This document shows, in pieces, positions 15,267 through 28,791 of a stretch of 64,000 bases of DNA. Source of the stretch: Perca fluviatilis (lineage: Eukaryota > Chordata > Actinopteri > Perciformes > Percidae); NCBI RefSeq assembly GCF_010015445.1, contig NC_053129.1:19287249-19351248 (forward strand), given 5' to 3'. The notes under the pieces were generated by a model. That model was not told where the DNA came from and searched no databases. It saw only the letters and a list, made by a program, of their open reading frames with translations. Numbering within the stretch: the first letter of the stretch is position 1; every line of letters starts with the position of its first letter. A program made the translations under genes and the position numbers.

Positions 15267-16555
15267 GAGAAATAAACCTAAAAAAACTTTTCTCCCAGGA
15301 TAAAACCTAAGCCACCAAGGGCTAATGCTGGTGTTGTCAACAAGAATTAATTAACATAGCTAAAAGCAGTGTCATTTTAAGGGTGGTGGCACCATTGTAG
15401 CCTCGTTAGACAGGAACTACACCACAAAACCAAAAAAACATCTCCACACCTCCTAACTCAGGAAAGAACAACCTCTTCTCCATAGAAAAACACCGACAAA
15501 AGTCACTGACAAATCAGATAACCGATTACAAAACCTTTATGAAAGTAAATGAAAACAGAGAGACAAAACAGTAAAATGAATCAAGTATGAGAAAAAAGAG
15601 AAACTGTAGTATAAAAAAGACCGTAATACAACACGACAAGCTCCAGTGAACAGGAGTGGGAAAAAAGGGGGGAGGAGTAGAGAGGGAGAAGGAGGAGGAG
15701 TAAAGATGGAGTGGATGTGTTGCTTCTTGTCCCAGGCTCTGGCAATGTGCTGTTGATAGTCAGCTTGGACCCCAGCCCAGATTCCTCTCTACACTGACTG
15801 GAAAAACAGAGCACACCTGACACAAGTATGCACCACAAGGAAGGAGTGTGTGAGTGTGCGTGCGTGCGTGTGCGTGTGTGTGCGCGCGCGAGCGGGAGAG
15901 AAAAGACACAGGCGAGAGAGTCTTGAATGAAAGAGCTACAAACTGCTGACTTACAGCCTTGTTGTTTGGTTGTTTGAATCAGACTTGTCTTTTGTAACAG
16001 CCGTGCCCCTCTGGAAACCGTAACACATTCCTTCCTCCTGAATCCATCTAAGACAGCTCGCTGTAATCTGGCATCATCTTGTGTTTTTTATTGGGCGTTC
16101 ATGCCAACACACACCGAGCGAGACAGCCACAGCAAGTGAATAATTGGGCTACAATGGTTGAGTGAATCAGCTTTGCTTTAGGATATGCGACCCCAGCTCC
16201 CACCTGACCCAAACTACAGCCCCTCTGACCCCCCCTTTTCGGGCTTAGGGGAAGTGACATCAGAGGTTGGCAGTAAAACCTCCCCAAAATGCCTCAAGAA
16301 ATGTTCCCAAGTGCACAGGCCCCGCAATATCACTGTCAACAAGCCTACAGACGCAGATAAACACACAAATAAAGACACATACTTTCACTGTGTAGTGTAC
16401 AAACATAGACATGCACGAACAGAGCACACCACAAACACACAGGATCACTCACACACACCAGGTTATTCAGAGGTTAGCCAGGGACCAGACAGCAGTTAGT
16501 GCAATTCTAAACTAGTAATCAGTGGCATGGTTTGAAGTGTGTGGTTGAGTAAAGC

Positions 16556-16586
<31 letters not shown>

Positions 16587-17181
16587 TAGCAGGGGACTGA
16601 ACCCACTCCTCGACACAAAAAACGCTGCTTCAACGCCACGGCAGCGCTGCAGCAACATTCTCTCCCAACCGTCATGTTTATTTCCAGTGTGCAAAAACAG
16701 CATATACGTTTATGAATTTCCACATTGTAATTTTGTGGCATGGAGAAAACGAGAGGGAAAACTGAGGGAAGGGTTTGTTGTTTTTCTTTTTCAGGGTAGC
16801 AAGCTTTGGCTAAATATATATGAAACCATTCTCATCTTTTGTTGTGTTTCTTATTTATGGTGTGGTCAGGGGCAAAAAGGTGAAAATAAAAAAAGAGAGA
16901 AGCTCTTTTTTTCTGTGTGCTTAAACTACATAACCACAAGTATATAATTTCCTTAACACTGTTTGCAGATGCGTTGTGTGATGACGTCATTTGTTTCCAT
17001 AAATCAATCAAGATAAAAGACGTTTAGCATGCAGGAGCCACCTAGTCAATTCATAAAAGGTGAACAATTAGAAGTCTGATCTCACAGACCTGCATACTTT
17101 TAACTGAACACTAGATTAATAAAGTTGTGCGCGTTTGCTCCCATGTACAAAAGCAAAAAGTGCTGTGTGCTCCCATCAGCT
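15265..17181. other. No gene recognised; includes a (CAGA)n tract
   Basis: A (CAGA)n run lies at about 16556-16585, and a GTGC/GCGC-rich stretch near 15850-15890. No exon or RNA gene was recognised. Confidence 0.4.
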
Positions 17182-17590
17182 AGAGATGGCCCAATACCAT
17201 TTTTTGCTTCCCGATACCGATTCTGATACCTGAACTTGCATATCGGCCAATACCGAGTACCGATCCGATACCAGTGTGTCATATATTTTATTATGTTTTA
17301 ACAGCTGTATACTACAATCCCTGTATGGATGTGATATTATTTCTACCTTTGTTGTCTGTCTGGCTCAGGTTAAACTCTTTGTGAAACATGAACAAACACA
17401 AAAAGATGAATGCCACAGAACTTTCTTTTATTATGCAGTTTGACAGTCAGTTATAACGGAAAAGAACATAAATAAACTACTTTAACGTAGATTTTCTTTA
17501 GGGCTTTATTACGTGGTATCGGATCGGTGCATAAACTCCAGTACTTCCCGATACCGATACCAGCGTTTTAGGCAGTATCAGAACATCTCT
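17182..17590. mobile_element. hAT-like MITE with CCGATACCGA subterminal repeats
   Basis: The left end, TAGAGATGGCCCAATACC, and the right end, GGCAGTATCAGAACATCTCT, are inverted. Both sides carry several copies of CCGATACCGAT-type words in opposite orientations. Flanks CCATCAGC and CCGTTAGC could be a degraded 8-bp target duplication (6 of 8). It is about 405 bp and noncoding. Confidence 0.65.
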
Positions 17591-18080
17591 GCCGTTAGCC
17601 TGGCATCAGATTAATTTCTATCAAGCATTTTTGTGCTTGTGCATCACAAAATGTCAATGTGACCAATTTAAACAAAGATGACTGACTGATTATTACCAGC
17701 AAGTTGTAATTTATGTAGTTGGTGATACGAAATGTCTTTGTTTGACACAAAGAGGAGTCAATCATCAGAGACACCAAGTAGTTTCTAGCATGCTGACTGA
17801 CCATTTGCCAAACCCCTCCCCCAAGCAGAAATTGTCCAATCAGTAATATAGCAAATGTAACAGCAAGGCCGGTCTGTCAAACTTTGAATTCCTGCACATG
17901 ACAAAGCCCTGTGCATTGTTTTGTAGTAACACCAATATAGCATTTAAAGAGTTTGAGCTGTAGTCTTTTCTTTTAGCCTTTCGAAAACCAAAAACATGAG
18001 CTAAAGTGTTAGGAATGCAACAGTGTGTTTATCTGCTCTAACGTAAGCTACAATCATTAGAATGTCCAGCTTACTATCAG

Positions 18081-18470
18081 CTAGGGTTGGGAATCACCAG
18101 AGGCCTCACAATACAATATCATCACGATACTTCTGTCACGATACGATATTATTGCGATTTTAAACATATTGCAATAATCTGCGATATATATTGCAATTTA
18201 TTACCTTTTTTCCGACTTCAAATTTTTCCCAATTTCAAATTATGTCCCCAAAAGTAAACTTTGTCAACATTTGTTTTATCTAAAAAGATACATTTCTCTG
18301 TTTGTTCAGCTCACTTCAATTTTATTGCTGAAAAATGGGATTATCGAGCAGACAAACTGACCAACACATGTACTGTATAATAACAGATCAATATTTGGCG
18401 TCTGTAACGATACAGTATTGCCACGGAAAATATCGCGATACTATGCTGTATCGATTTTTTCACCCTACCC
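18081..18470. mobile_element. hAT-like MITE with ACGATAC subterminal repeats
   Basis: It starts with CTAGGGTTGGGAATCACC and ends TCGATTTTTTCACCCTAC. The flanks ACTATCAG and ACTATCAA are a near-perfect 8-bp target duplication. The inner ends are rich in CGATACGATATTATTGCG-type words and their reverse complements. Noncoding. Confidence 0.7.
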
Positions 18471-18603
18471 CTACTATCAACATTATTAACCCAGCATTAC
18501 TTCCTAGGCCAGGGAGCATATCATTAACTAACTAGCACATCCACTATAGTAGGTTATTACCTCAGTGTGGAAGGCACTCCTGGATGCTACTAAATCAGAG
18601 TTT

Positions 18604-18665
18604 AGGCCAGTGGTTCCCAAACGTTTTCTGCAGGGCCCCCCTGATTCATGTCCTTTTCTCTTATT
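18604..18665 (+). mobile_element. hAT terminus fragment (GGTTCCCAAAC type), copy 1
   Basis: CAGTGGTTCCCAAACG then TTTTCTGCAGGGCCCCCC matches a well-known hAT terminal motif. A second copy of the same terminus lies at 47049-47105. No partner terminus was identified nearby. Confidence 0.55.
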
Positions 18666-19945
18666 TTCTTGGCAGTCAAACAGGGTTATGTTAGAACAAA
18701 ATAACAGTTTGATCTTACACGTTTCATTATCATACTTATATTAGCTAGGTCTACATTGCATTATAAGAACAATGTGGTTTCTAAAATGACCGGTTCTCCT
18801 AAAATGAGCTGAGGAGGATGCTATGTTTTTGCCTGGAACATTTAGCTTTAGCCTCAGTCTTTTAGCATTAGATCACGTATGTAGTCACCAAGTGAATATC
18901 AAAGACCCTTTCACAGGTTTCTCGTTTTAGAACCAAACATTAAAAAGGTCAGCCAGAGACGACGTTTTCAAATAATTCACTGAGCTAACGTTAGCTAAAT
19001 CAGCTAATCTAATCGAAGGTCACCAGCTAGAAATGAGAATCCTGCTTTTGTCTACCTCTGTCTGAAATAAAAAGGACCCATTGTTTCCAAAATTACGAAG
19101 AATTTAGATTGGTAACTCTTCCCCCGTTATTATTGTAAACTGCATGCTGGGCAGTGCGGGAACAGAGAGCTTGACAGGTGTAGCAACAGTGACTATAAGG
19201 AGCAGGGTTTAACATAGTCAGTCCTATGTGTTAACAGCTGACAAAAGACGATAAGGGTGTGATGTTTTGCTGCCGGTCATCTCTCTACTCACTCAGGTGT
19301 GGATTCAGCACACAGGGGCCACCTGAGAATTATAACCAAACAACAAACCACTACAGCCAGCCAACCAGCATTACATGACAAAACCCCAACCAGACGGTTG
19401 CATTTAGTTGCTCATCTGCAGATCAAACACCACAGAAAAAAAATCACCTAAAATGTTTTGCTTATATAATTACTTTTACATTATTGACAAATAGACAAGT
19501 TGTAAAAACAATTATTCCCACACATCTGCACAGTAACAGAGCTGTTGGTCTGGGTGCCCGACTCGCTCTCAGGGCAGCCCGTCTGTCGCTTTGCTCCATT
19601 CACATCCACACAATAGCGGGAACAAAACAGCACTTTGTCGCCTACTGCTAAGACCATTAGACACAGGCCACCAAGAGCTGAGGACGCAAGTGTAGCGTGT
19701 GTAACTCAATCAATCTGATCTCTGTTGCTTGTCTCTGTCTGAAATACCAACACCACCCCCTTCCTCCTCCCCTCCTGTTACACATGAGCGCTGTAGCAAA
19801 ACAAAGGGGTTAAGTGCTTCACAGCTCGTAACTACTCTTCCTCCGGCATACTCTTTTTACAGTTTGGTCTACGAGCATAAACCAGACCTGGATCACAAGG
19901 TAAATCAAGTAGTAATTACAACTAATAATAGTATTATAATTATAT
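18666..19945. other. No gene recognised
   Basis: Unassigned noncoding sequence. It may include the body of the hAT-related element starting at 18604. Confidence 0.35.
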
Positions 19946-19947
19946 TC

Positions 19948-20100
19948 CCTTTTTATTTGCCAAGTACATTTATACATACGAGGAATGTATCCTCTGCATT
20001 TAACCCACTGTTACTAATTAGGAGCAGTGGGCAGCCATAGTCCGGTGCCCGGGGACCAACTCCAGTTGTAATGCCATTACCTACGTCAAGGGCAATGACG
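19948..20100 (+). repeat. Dispersed repeat, copy 1 (AGCAGTGGGCAGCC family)
   Basis: The shared words TTTATTTGCCAAGTACATTT, ATACGAGGAATGTATCCT, AACCCACTGTTACTAA and GCAGTGGGCAGCCATAGTCC recur in order at 27408-27500. It is probably a LINE or SINE 3' segment common in fish. Confidence 0.6.
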
Positions 20101-20697
20101 GGAGTTACCTAGCGTGCATGTCTTTATGTGTCCTAATGTGCTCAGGATATACCTTTTCTGATCATAGAAAAATTTAATAAAAAAGGTCCCATCATAGGTT
20201 CCCTGAGCACAAGAGGTCTTCAATTTGCTTGTCCAGTCCAAAAAATATATTTATTTGATAACCATTATAGGCTTAGAAAATCAGTAAATATTGACATCTG
20301 ACAGTCTGAAAGCAGTACATTTTATTTGGCATTTATGCTTTAAACTTTTTTTCTTAAATATATGATCAAAATAGACGTCATTCTAAATGAATCATTTAGT
20401 CCATAAAATGTTGAAAGACAATATGAAATTGCTCTTCATGTCCAACTAACAGTCCAAAATCCAAACATTTACAATTATATAGATCAGAGAAAGAGAAAAA
20501 CAGCAAATTTTTTGGAGACAGGAACTAGAGAACGTTTGGCATTTTTGCTTAATGAATGACCACAAAATTACTGTTGACTAATCGTGTCAACTAATCGTGT
20601 CCTTTCAGAGTCTGCAGTCACACAGAGGACTCGTAACTTGACTATATTTATACTTTATTGGTCGAAGAATTTTGTCACTTGCTGTATTGTCCTAACT

Positions 20698-20770
20698 GAA
20701 GAAGAAGAAGAAGAAGAAGAAGAAGCAGAAGAAGCAGAAAAAGAAGAAGAGAAGAGAAGAAGAAGAAGAA
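20698..20770. repeat. (AAG)n repeat, imperfect
   Basis: A GAA/AAG trinucleotide run of about 70 bp with several interruptions. Confidence 0.9.
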
Positions 20771-21601
20771 TATACTTTATTAATAATTTATTTATATTTT
20801 TTAATTAAGGGGAAATTAAATTTGGTTTGGTCTGATGTTTATTAAAAAATCTTTCAGATTTTAATCCTCTTTTGCCTCACTGGCTTACCATGGAGCTAAA
20901 ACAAGCTCAGTAGTGAGATGTTTTTGGGGAAATACGGTTCTGAAGTGTGGACACATACAGCCAAAGTCAGTCAAACATCAGCTGCTGGGAGCTGACCACA
21001 GATCAGAACCTTGCTGCCCATTTCACTGGGCAATAAAAAAACAAACTGCTTAACCTTTTGCTATATGAAAAAAAAAAAAAACACATACACTAAATTAACA
21101 TGCAACAAGTATTCTCCCTGCATGTCTAAGGGACAGCAGGACACAGCACCAGTCTGTCACTCTGGCCGTGTGTGGCCGTGTGTGTGTGTGTGTGTGTGTC
21201 ACAAGACAAAAAAAAAGTAGTAGACTTTGCCTTATGTTTCCTCACCTGAAAGGAATGAACTTAAATATATACGTTCCACAATATATGATATGCTTTCTTC
21301 CACACAGTCCTGCACACACACACATCATATTGTCTGTCACACAAAAATTAGCAGCTGCAAACAGATGGTGGAGCCAGGCGGCCAGACTGTGTGTTTCTAA
21401 CAAGCGCATCTGCTTTTTCACTTTCCAGCTCTCTTTTTTCTCTCTCACACACATCCACATCCACACACACATCCACACACACATCCACACACACACACAC
21501 ACACAGTGTTCGCACAGAGGTGACATCCAGACAGTGAAGGAGCCTTGTCTGTACCTTGAAACAGTCACACACACTTTAAATCCCAGTTTCCCACTCTATC
21601 T

Positions 21602-21748
<147 letters not shown>

Positions 21749-21948
21749 TCAAAAATTCAGAAATTTAGAAATTGTATGTATAACTGAGAACAGATTTCCC
21801 ACATCTTACATTTTGTTAATTTAGCAGCTCAGTTTAAGGACATTCTACTGCAAATAACTGCTACTATCAGCCAATGCAATATGCAAACCTATTTGAAAAT
21901 GGCAGGGATTTAGGAATGCTCTAAAAAAGATCCACTATATCGTCCATA

Positions 21949-22060
21949 GGGCTGTATCGCAAAACAATATAAGATCTATAATTCTATCATATATATTTTT
22001 CTATATCTTCTATCGCGATTTCGAAAACCAGCTGCCAAACTGCATTACACAATATTTACA
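21949..22060. mobile_element. hAT-like MITE fragment
   Basis: ATAGGGCTGTATCGCAAAAC with following TATCGCGATTTCG words resembles the ends of the GGGCTG-type MITEs elsewhere in the window. No opposite end was identified. Confidence 0.35.
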
Positions 22061-24442
22061 TCATTTGGCCATGGTTTTATGATAATTTTCCGGCTCCACA
22101 TTATGTCTGACAGCACACGACATACCCCTAAATACAGTATATTTAATAAAAAATAATAGAAATATGTGTTCATGGGCTGCAGCACTGTGCCACAGTTGGC
22201 AGTGATAAATAGGGAATGCCCAGTGTTTCAGGCTGGCATAGCCATCTAAACACTGTCACTAGAACATGAAGACCGGGAGGATCAAAGAAGGATACAGCTT
22301 ATCACTGGCCAGAGACTGTGTTAAACCAAAAATGACGTAGCGCTGCCGACTCATCCCGTGGCAGCGACATCTGGGGATTGATGACATGGAGGCAGGGAGA
22401 GTTTGGAGATATGATTGTGAGAAAAAGTGCAGTGTGCGTGTGTGTGTGTAAACATGTGTGAGTGTCCCTGCAGAAAAATAAAGGCTTAAGATAAGTAAGG
22501 ATATGGAGAACAGGGCAGAAAGGGAAGAAGAGGTGTGACAACGGTGTTTCAGGCTCTTATCATGTTGGTGCAGTTGCTCAGAACGAGGGGGGAGGCGAGG
22601 GGAGACTGAGGGGAGGATGGAGGGAGGGAGTGACAGGCAGTGAGGCTGATAGCGGCGGCTCTTCACTCAACAACAGAAACATGGGACCATCATAAACCAT
22701 CGGCCACCATGTCTGCTCCAGCCAAACCACGGTGCTGTTCACATTTTCCATGCCCCCCCTCCTCCTGGGAACCACATCACACTCATACAGCCATACACAC
22801 AAACACAACTCCACACACACATGCTCAATCACAAAAAAGCCACAAAGTGTTTTCTCACAGCTGAACCCCAAGGCACTAACACTAACCGGGACCTCAATAG
22901 CACCGGGTTTACAGGCCTATGAAAGCAGCAACACTTTGGAGTTGCTACTGCTTACATCCGGCTGTATCTAACACACATAATGGCCGTGAGGAAAGGAAAA
23001 TTCACACATTTTAAACTTCAGATCAAATGGAAAATATCTCTGCTTGATGCTCCATTAGGGTGAAAGTGAAATGGGATAATCACACACACTGTTGCTCACA
23101 CAATGTGTGTTTTACATGTACAGTTGAGGCCCATATGTGGGCCACATCATGGGAAAAGTAACATTCGGGCTGATCAGAAGGAAAGGGGTCTGACCTGCCG
23201 TGGGGGCAGCAGTGATTGACAACTGGCCCACAGCACCTGGAAGGTGGAGTGTGGGAGAGTTGGGCAGGTCACAGCACGCTCTCTGCTCTGTTGTTGTCTG
23301 CAGCCAGAGAGCACAGCACTTACACAGCTCTGACAAAAGCTTCTCTAATGCACTTACCACACACACAAGTTACTGATCGATCGCAGTCTCATCCATAAAC
23401 CCAGCTCACACAATATTGTATATTATACTATTTCATATTATTAGAATGACTTTATAATACAAATAATAATTATTATTGCTCTCCTAAAACTCAGGCTACT
23501 AATTCTAAAGGCTATTTGTTTTATGATTGGAACTTAGGGTGACACAGCTAAAACTAATAGAACAATCATGAGGAATAATTGCATTTAGGGCTGCAGCTAT
23601 TGATATTAGCTCTAATCGGTTGATTATAAAATGTCAAAATAATTGTGAAAATGCCTCTTTAAATTTCTACTAAAAATGAATCTTGATTTAATTTTTTTAG
23701 ACAGCCTTACTTTGAATCACAACAACTTGATATCTTTATTTCATCAGGACTTCCTTCAAATAGTAAGAAAGATGTCACAGCCTTGTCTCTGCAGCATTAC
23801 AAGAGCACCACAAGTTGACTTTGAAGAAATTCTGTACATTTCATGGCCTTCAGTTAAACTGCTACGACAATAACAACAATAACTTCTTCTCCCTCCCTCT
23901 CTTCCTGTGCTACAGCGTGAGCACTTGACCAAAATTACAGGTATGATTGCCCCGCATAGCAATCAAATGGCCATTAGACTCAAATGAAAGAATGTCGAAT
24001 GAAAAAAATGACCACTGGCTACACAAACAATGGCCACTTTTCCTTTTACATACAGGCTTGCATTATGCAGTAAACACCTACTATAATCTTACCATGCTGA
24101 ACATAAACAAAACATGCCTTTGGGACTTGGCATTAACATGTCAGGAGCACCTTGAAACTTTCCTTCGTTTTCAAATATGACAGAAGACATGGAGGGCAAC
24201 AAATGGCACTGCTTTTGTGGAAGTAATCGGAAACATATAATGAATATTTAACCCTTGGGTCTCTACTCTTAAACAAGTCACGAGGTGATGAGAAGCATGG
24301 ATGAAGGCGGAACCCACAACTCTGACTTTTGGTCCTTTAAATCCTCTACCAGTGTTTTAAAAGTGGTGCGTACTTCCAAGCCACTTGCTCTGGCACCATA
24401 TAATTTACACAGCATGCCTTTGAGCTTATAAAGACAGCCAGA

Positions 24443-24446
<4 letters not shown>
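22061..24446. other. No gene recognised
   Basis: Mixed noncoding sequence. A fragment near 23587-23650 (TTAGGGCTGCAGCTATTGAT) resembles one terminus of a common fish MITE. Open frames here carry no recognisable domain. Confidence 0.35.

Positions 24447-24523
<77 letters not shown>
24447..24523. repeat. (GT)n microsatellite
   Basis: A perfect GT run of about 77 bp. Confidence 0.98.
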
Positions 24524-24525
<2 letters not shown>

Positions 24526-26279
24526 CCTACGCCTCCTGCAGCTACGCTATATTTGCCTTTACAGAACTCAACCCCTTTTTTTTTTTTTTTACTTTTTACA
24601 GTAATGGTGGTAGTCCAAGGTGCATGTCCAAACACATCTTTTACTCTCACACAAACATGTGTAGGATGTGGGAAGGGCAAACCAAAATGATAACGTCATC
24701 ATCACCAGGCTCATCATTTAACCCATTATTGAAAAACTGTAATCACTTTTTAGATGAATGCATGTGCAGCTCTCAGTCTCTTGTTTTTACCTGGATGACT
24801 CTATGCATTGTCCACTAAAATCACAGTCAACGGGTCAACAAGCTTCTGGTAATATAGGCAGTTTTCAGTGTAGCCTACAATTGTCATTTCTAGGTGTAAT
24901 AGATCATCCAGGTGGTGTAAAATGTCTGGCATGTGACCTGACCTGCATAGGGCTTCCTAAAGTCCCTTTAGCCAAGTGTATCAATATAACTTCAGTATAA
25001 ACGTTGCCTAACTGGATGTTTTAGGCTGCTCTGATTGGAGGTGTAACACTTCCCACTGTTTTCCAGTTATCTGCATGTTATTTAGTTATCCAGTTCCCTC
25101 ACACCAAACAGTAGTCCACTTCTTATCAAGAGGAGAGGAGGATTGGGGGCTCTGTCTGTATTTTAATGTATGTTTATCTGGTGGAGGACGGGGTGGGGGC
25201 TTAGCATGAGAATATTTGGGATCCCCTGCGTGCACCTACGTGGCCCAGCCATTTGGCCTACATTTTAACATTGCTGAGTGAGACTTTATTTTCCCAAACT
25301 TCAGGAATGTCAAGACGTTTTGGAAACAAATAGGAGCATAACAAAAAATATCCTGTTTTTTTTAGTTTTTTTAACAAGACAACTCACCCTTGATCCTGTG
25401 CTACATGCCGTTTCTGCTACCAACTAGAGAAACTCCTCTTTGCTCGACGGCGTTGAACCTCACAGCAAACAGATAATCCTCATGTCGTTTCTCCTCATAA
25501 ATAAATTGTAGAAACGTAGAAAAACAAATCTCGAGAGACTCTTGAATCATGCGAGCGCAACTTTCAGAACAAAAAACTCAAACTCAGTCCTGTCGCTGCT
25601 TCAACTCCCAAGTATTTAGTCCCGTTTTTTTTTTTCACCGAGCACAAAAGTCATTAAAACCAGTTACGAAAAGTTCTCCCAATCGGCAGTGGATAACTAC
25701 GACGTGGTCTGATTCTCGCGCAGGAACTTATTCTTCTGTATGTTTAAATAGTAGTGGTACCTCTTGTCCAATGGAGGCGTTCAGGACAGGGGAAGAGAGC
25801 GAGAGGAGCATATGCTGCATTCAAAAGCAGCAGAAAATATTGGAATCTCGAGCTTTAGTTTAAGAAGGTGTAAAGAACCGGTTCGGGACCCTCACAAAGG
25901 TTCGCAAGAGAAATCCGAGAGGTCACGAGATGATTAGAAGGATAGAAGGCAGAAAATAAACCATAAAATTATCAAATTATTCAATCAAACTTTCAAACTT
26001 TTCTTTGCTTTCTTGTGAATAAATGGATTATTGTACCTCTACTAATTATTGAAATAAAACAAGGAAAATCACATACGCTACATAACTGGTGAGAAGGGCT
26101 TGCAAGAAGACATTTTGTTCATCACAAGCCAGAAAGATTGGAGATTTGTTGTGTACATAGCAACTTACTTACTTAGCCTACTTAGTTCACATTTTGGGAA
26201 ATATACTGTCATATAGCTTTAACTTGCTTTCTATTTTTACACTTAATAATGGTTAATAATGATGTGTTAATAGCGGGTA
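24524..26279. other. No gene recognised
   Basis: Apparently low in recognisable repeats. No coding exon was identified. It is a candidate place for an upstream noncoding exon or promoter of ptpn14, but nothing in the sequence shows this directly. Confidence 0.3.
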
Positions 26280-26280
26280 G

Positions 26281-26700
26281 TCTCGGTTTGCCAGACCATC
26301 CTCTAAAGCGCGCTGAAGGAGGGTCTGGCTACTCCACATAGCATTCGGGTATGGGAGGAAAACATGCTCTGGTTTAATGGCATTTCTTTAAACCAATCAG
26401 AATTGTAATGGGCGGTGCTAAACTCCGCACAGAGCCGCTACAAAATAGTCGTGCGAGAGAAAACTCAGATTGGACAGATAGTCTAGCTAGCTGTCTGAAT
26501 TTACCCTGCAGAGATCTGAGGAGAAGTCAACAATAGTCCTCATAAATTCATTGAATTTAAAATACCAACACAAAGAAAGCGGAAGGGAACGGAAAAGACA
26601 TGCATTGGGCAGAATTTCCTGCAGCACCGGAGCAATCCCGGAAGTGGAACGCGAAGGATATAGACAAATTAGCGGGCTTCCCAGTAGGTGGATTTTGTTT
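26281..26700. repeat. Dispersed fish repeat (GAAGGAGGGTCTGGCTA type)
   Basis: The segment containing GCGCGCTGAAGGAGGGTCTG, AAACCAATCAGAATTG and GAGCAATCCCGGAAGTGGAA matches a repeat I recognise as very common in percomorph genomes, likely a DNA-transposon-derived MITE. Boundaries are approximate and noncoding. Confidence 0.5.
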
Positions 26701-27407
26701 CTTTTAACAGAGCTAAGCTGGCTGTTTGCCCTTTTATCCAGTCTTTGTGCTAAGCTAGGCTAACTGGCTGCTGGCTGTACCTTCATATTTAGCATAAAGA
26801 CGTGATTGAGAGTGGTGTCGATGTTCTCATCTTATTCTCAGCAAGCAAGTGAATAAGTGTTTCCCAAAACCCAAACTTAAAAATTCATGCTGCTTATTGG
26901 TAAAAAAAAAATAAAATAAAAAGTTTACAAAAAAGATTAGTCAAATATATGTAGGACTATCCATGTTAATTGTCTCCACTAAAGATAATGAAAAGTGCGC
27001 AAATCGCTACATAAATTAGAGCTCGGAGGTCGCAGCCATGGCGGGGACCGTGAAGGCAGCAGTGGGTCCAGATGCCTCCTAAGCACCGCCCTCTCCACTC
27101 TGACATCAGACTGGAGGAATCTGAGGAATGCCGGGCTCCTGGGAGAAGTCCTCCTCGTTTAATGGTTTTCCAGGGGCCACAGAGGTGACTAAACGACGAA
27201 CAAAGGAGGTCCCCTCACAGATTTATGTCCCCCCTTTTTGCCTTTTAGCCAGGGATGAGTTACAGCCTCGGTGGGGCAATTTATTTGCATAACCTACATT
27301 TTTACAACATGTAGGCTTTAGTAGGTCTATGTATAAGCAAATCTGGACATTATTTCTCACAATATATAGTATATTTTGATATATTATTATATAATATAAT
27401 ATAATAT
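26701..27407. other. Unassigned, with a short G+C-rich patch
   Basis: At 27020-27200 there is a more G+C-rich patch with ATGGCGGGGACC in good start-codon context on the plus strand (27038), but the frame closes after 14 codons. Its nature is unknown. Confidence 0.3.
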
Positions 27408-27500
27408 AAACATTTTATTTACCAAGTAGATTTTACACATACAAGGAAAGTATCCTAACCCATCCTAACTAACAGTGGGCAGCCATAGTCCGGCACCTGG
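27408..27500 (+). repeat. Dispersed repeat, copy 2 (AGCAGTGGGCAGCC family)
   Basis: It carries TTTATTTACCAAGTAGATTT, ACATACAAGGAAAGTATCCT and AACAGTGGGCAGCCATAGTCC minus its last base, in the same order as the copy at 19948-20100. Confidence 0.6.
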
Positions 27501-27703
27501 GAAATATATGAGCTCGCCCCAAGCAAAACACTTTATCAATTAATGTATTTTCTTTTAAGTGCTTAATATAAAAAGCAACAAAAAGTGTTATATACTTCTG
27601 TGTTAACTTAAAAGTAGAAAGTATGTGGTAATATGTTTAAAAGTCAATATTCCCCTACTTTAACCAAGAGCAGCCAAATAATGAGATTGAACATTTATTT
27701 AGG

Positions 27704-27788
<85 letters not shown>
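27704..27788. repeat. (AGTT)n tetranucleotide microsatellite
   Basis: About 21 tandem AGTT units, nearly perfect. Confidence 0.97.
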
Positions 27789-28465
27789 GGATAGTTAGAA
27801 CATTTTGTATATATGGTTGTATATACTTGTGATCATGTTTTTCTTCTATTTTTATGTTCCATTCTGTTATAACCACATTAAACAGATTTATCTAATTTAA
27901 TATGCTGCCTGCTGCAATAAACTGTCACCCACTTGCTGTCATGCTTTTATGAGCCCTTGTGAGTAGAGTCCATAGTGATCTCATTATACCTTTTTCAAGG
28001 CAAACAGCAAATGATTCATCCTTGTAGCATTCAAGAAGATCACAGGAACATTTAATGGTACCATAGGAGAGTAGAAAATAGAGGAAATAGCCCTACAAGT
28101 TTGTTGTCATGTATTAAAGTGATCTTCTGTTTGGGATGTGTGTGGGGTTCAATTAGAGAAAAAGCAAAGGGTTATATAAAACTTTACTAACTAAAGTTAG
28201 TCTTTAGCTCTTATTTAGTTAAAAACAAGTGTATACATTGTGAAAATTACACATACTCAATGGCCAATGTCTTTTCTGTATGTATTTTGCTTAATGATTA
28301 GTGTAAAGGATCCAGCAATAAATAAAAAAGAACAATTCAACTCAGCAGAATAAAGACAACCCTGCTTTATTTGTGACCCAATTGCAGCCTCTTGTGGCTC
28401 AAATGCAACTTACAGCGGCAATCAGCACAAGAAAACCAGCTGGCCAATCATATCACACAATAATA
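27789..28465. other. No feature recognised
   Basis: A+T-rich noncoding sequence between the AGTT array and the Helitron-like repeat. Confidence 0.35.
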
Positions 28466-28497
28466 ATCTATCTATAAATTGCAGGAACGTCTGTCTA

Positions 28498-28530
<33 letters not shown>

Positions 28531-28791
28531 TTTGTGATTACATTCTGAATCTGCCCCGTTCTCTGTCAGGTAAATACAGTAGTAGGAAGGCCTACAATGT
28601 CTTCCTCTGATGTAGACGTAGCCTACACTGTAAGTCAGTAGTAGGCTATACAGTGGAGTAAGTGGTTTGGGGTCCTTCTGTAAGTAATTTTGGGGTACAA
28701 TTTGGTTTTGAAGAATTCTACAAGCAGCAATACCACAGGCCAAGTAATCACCCGTTCCAAACAGGCACATTTTCAACGGGCTCTGTACTAG
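28466..28791 (+). mobile_element. Helitron/Helentron-like non-autonomous element (copy B)
   Basis: It begins near TCTATCTATAAATTGCAGG, runs into a (TGTC)n tract (28497-28528), and ends in CTAG at 28788-28791 followed by T. A hairpin with CCCGTT (28751-28756) and AACGGG (28775-28780) lies 7 nt before CTAG. The final 170 bp match the minus-strand copy at 8749-8903. A 5' TC, an internal microsatellite, a hairpin and CTAG-T fit Helentron-type non-autonomous elements. There is no target duplication, as expected. The assignment is an inference. Confidence 0.5.
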
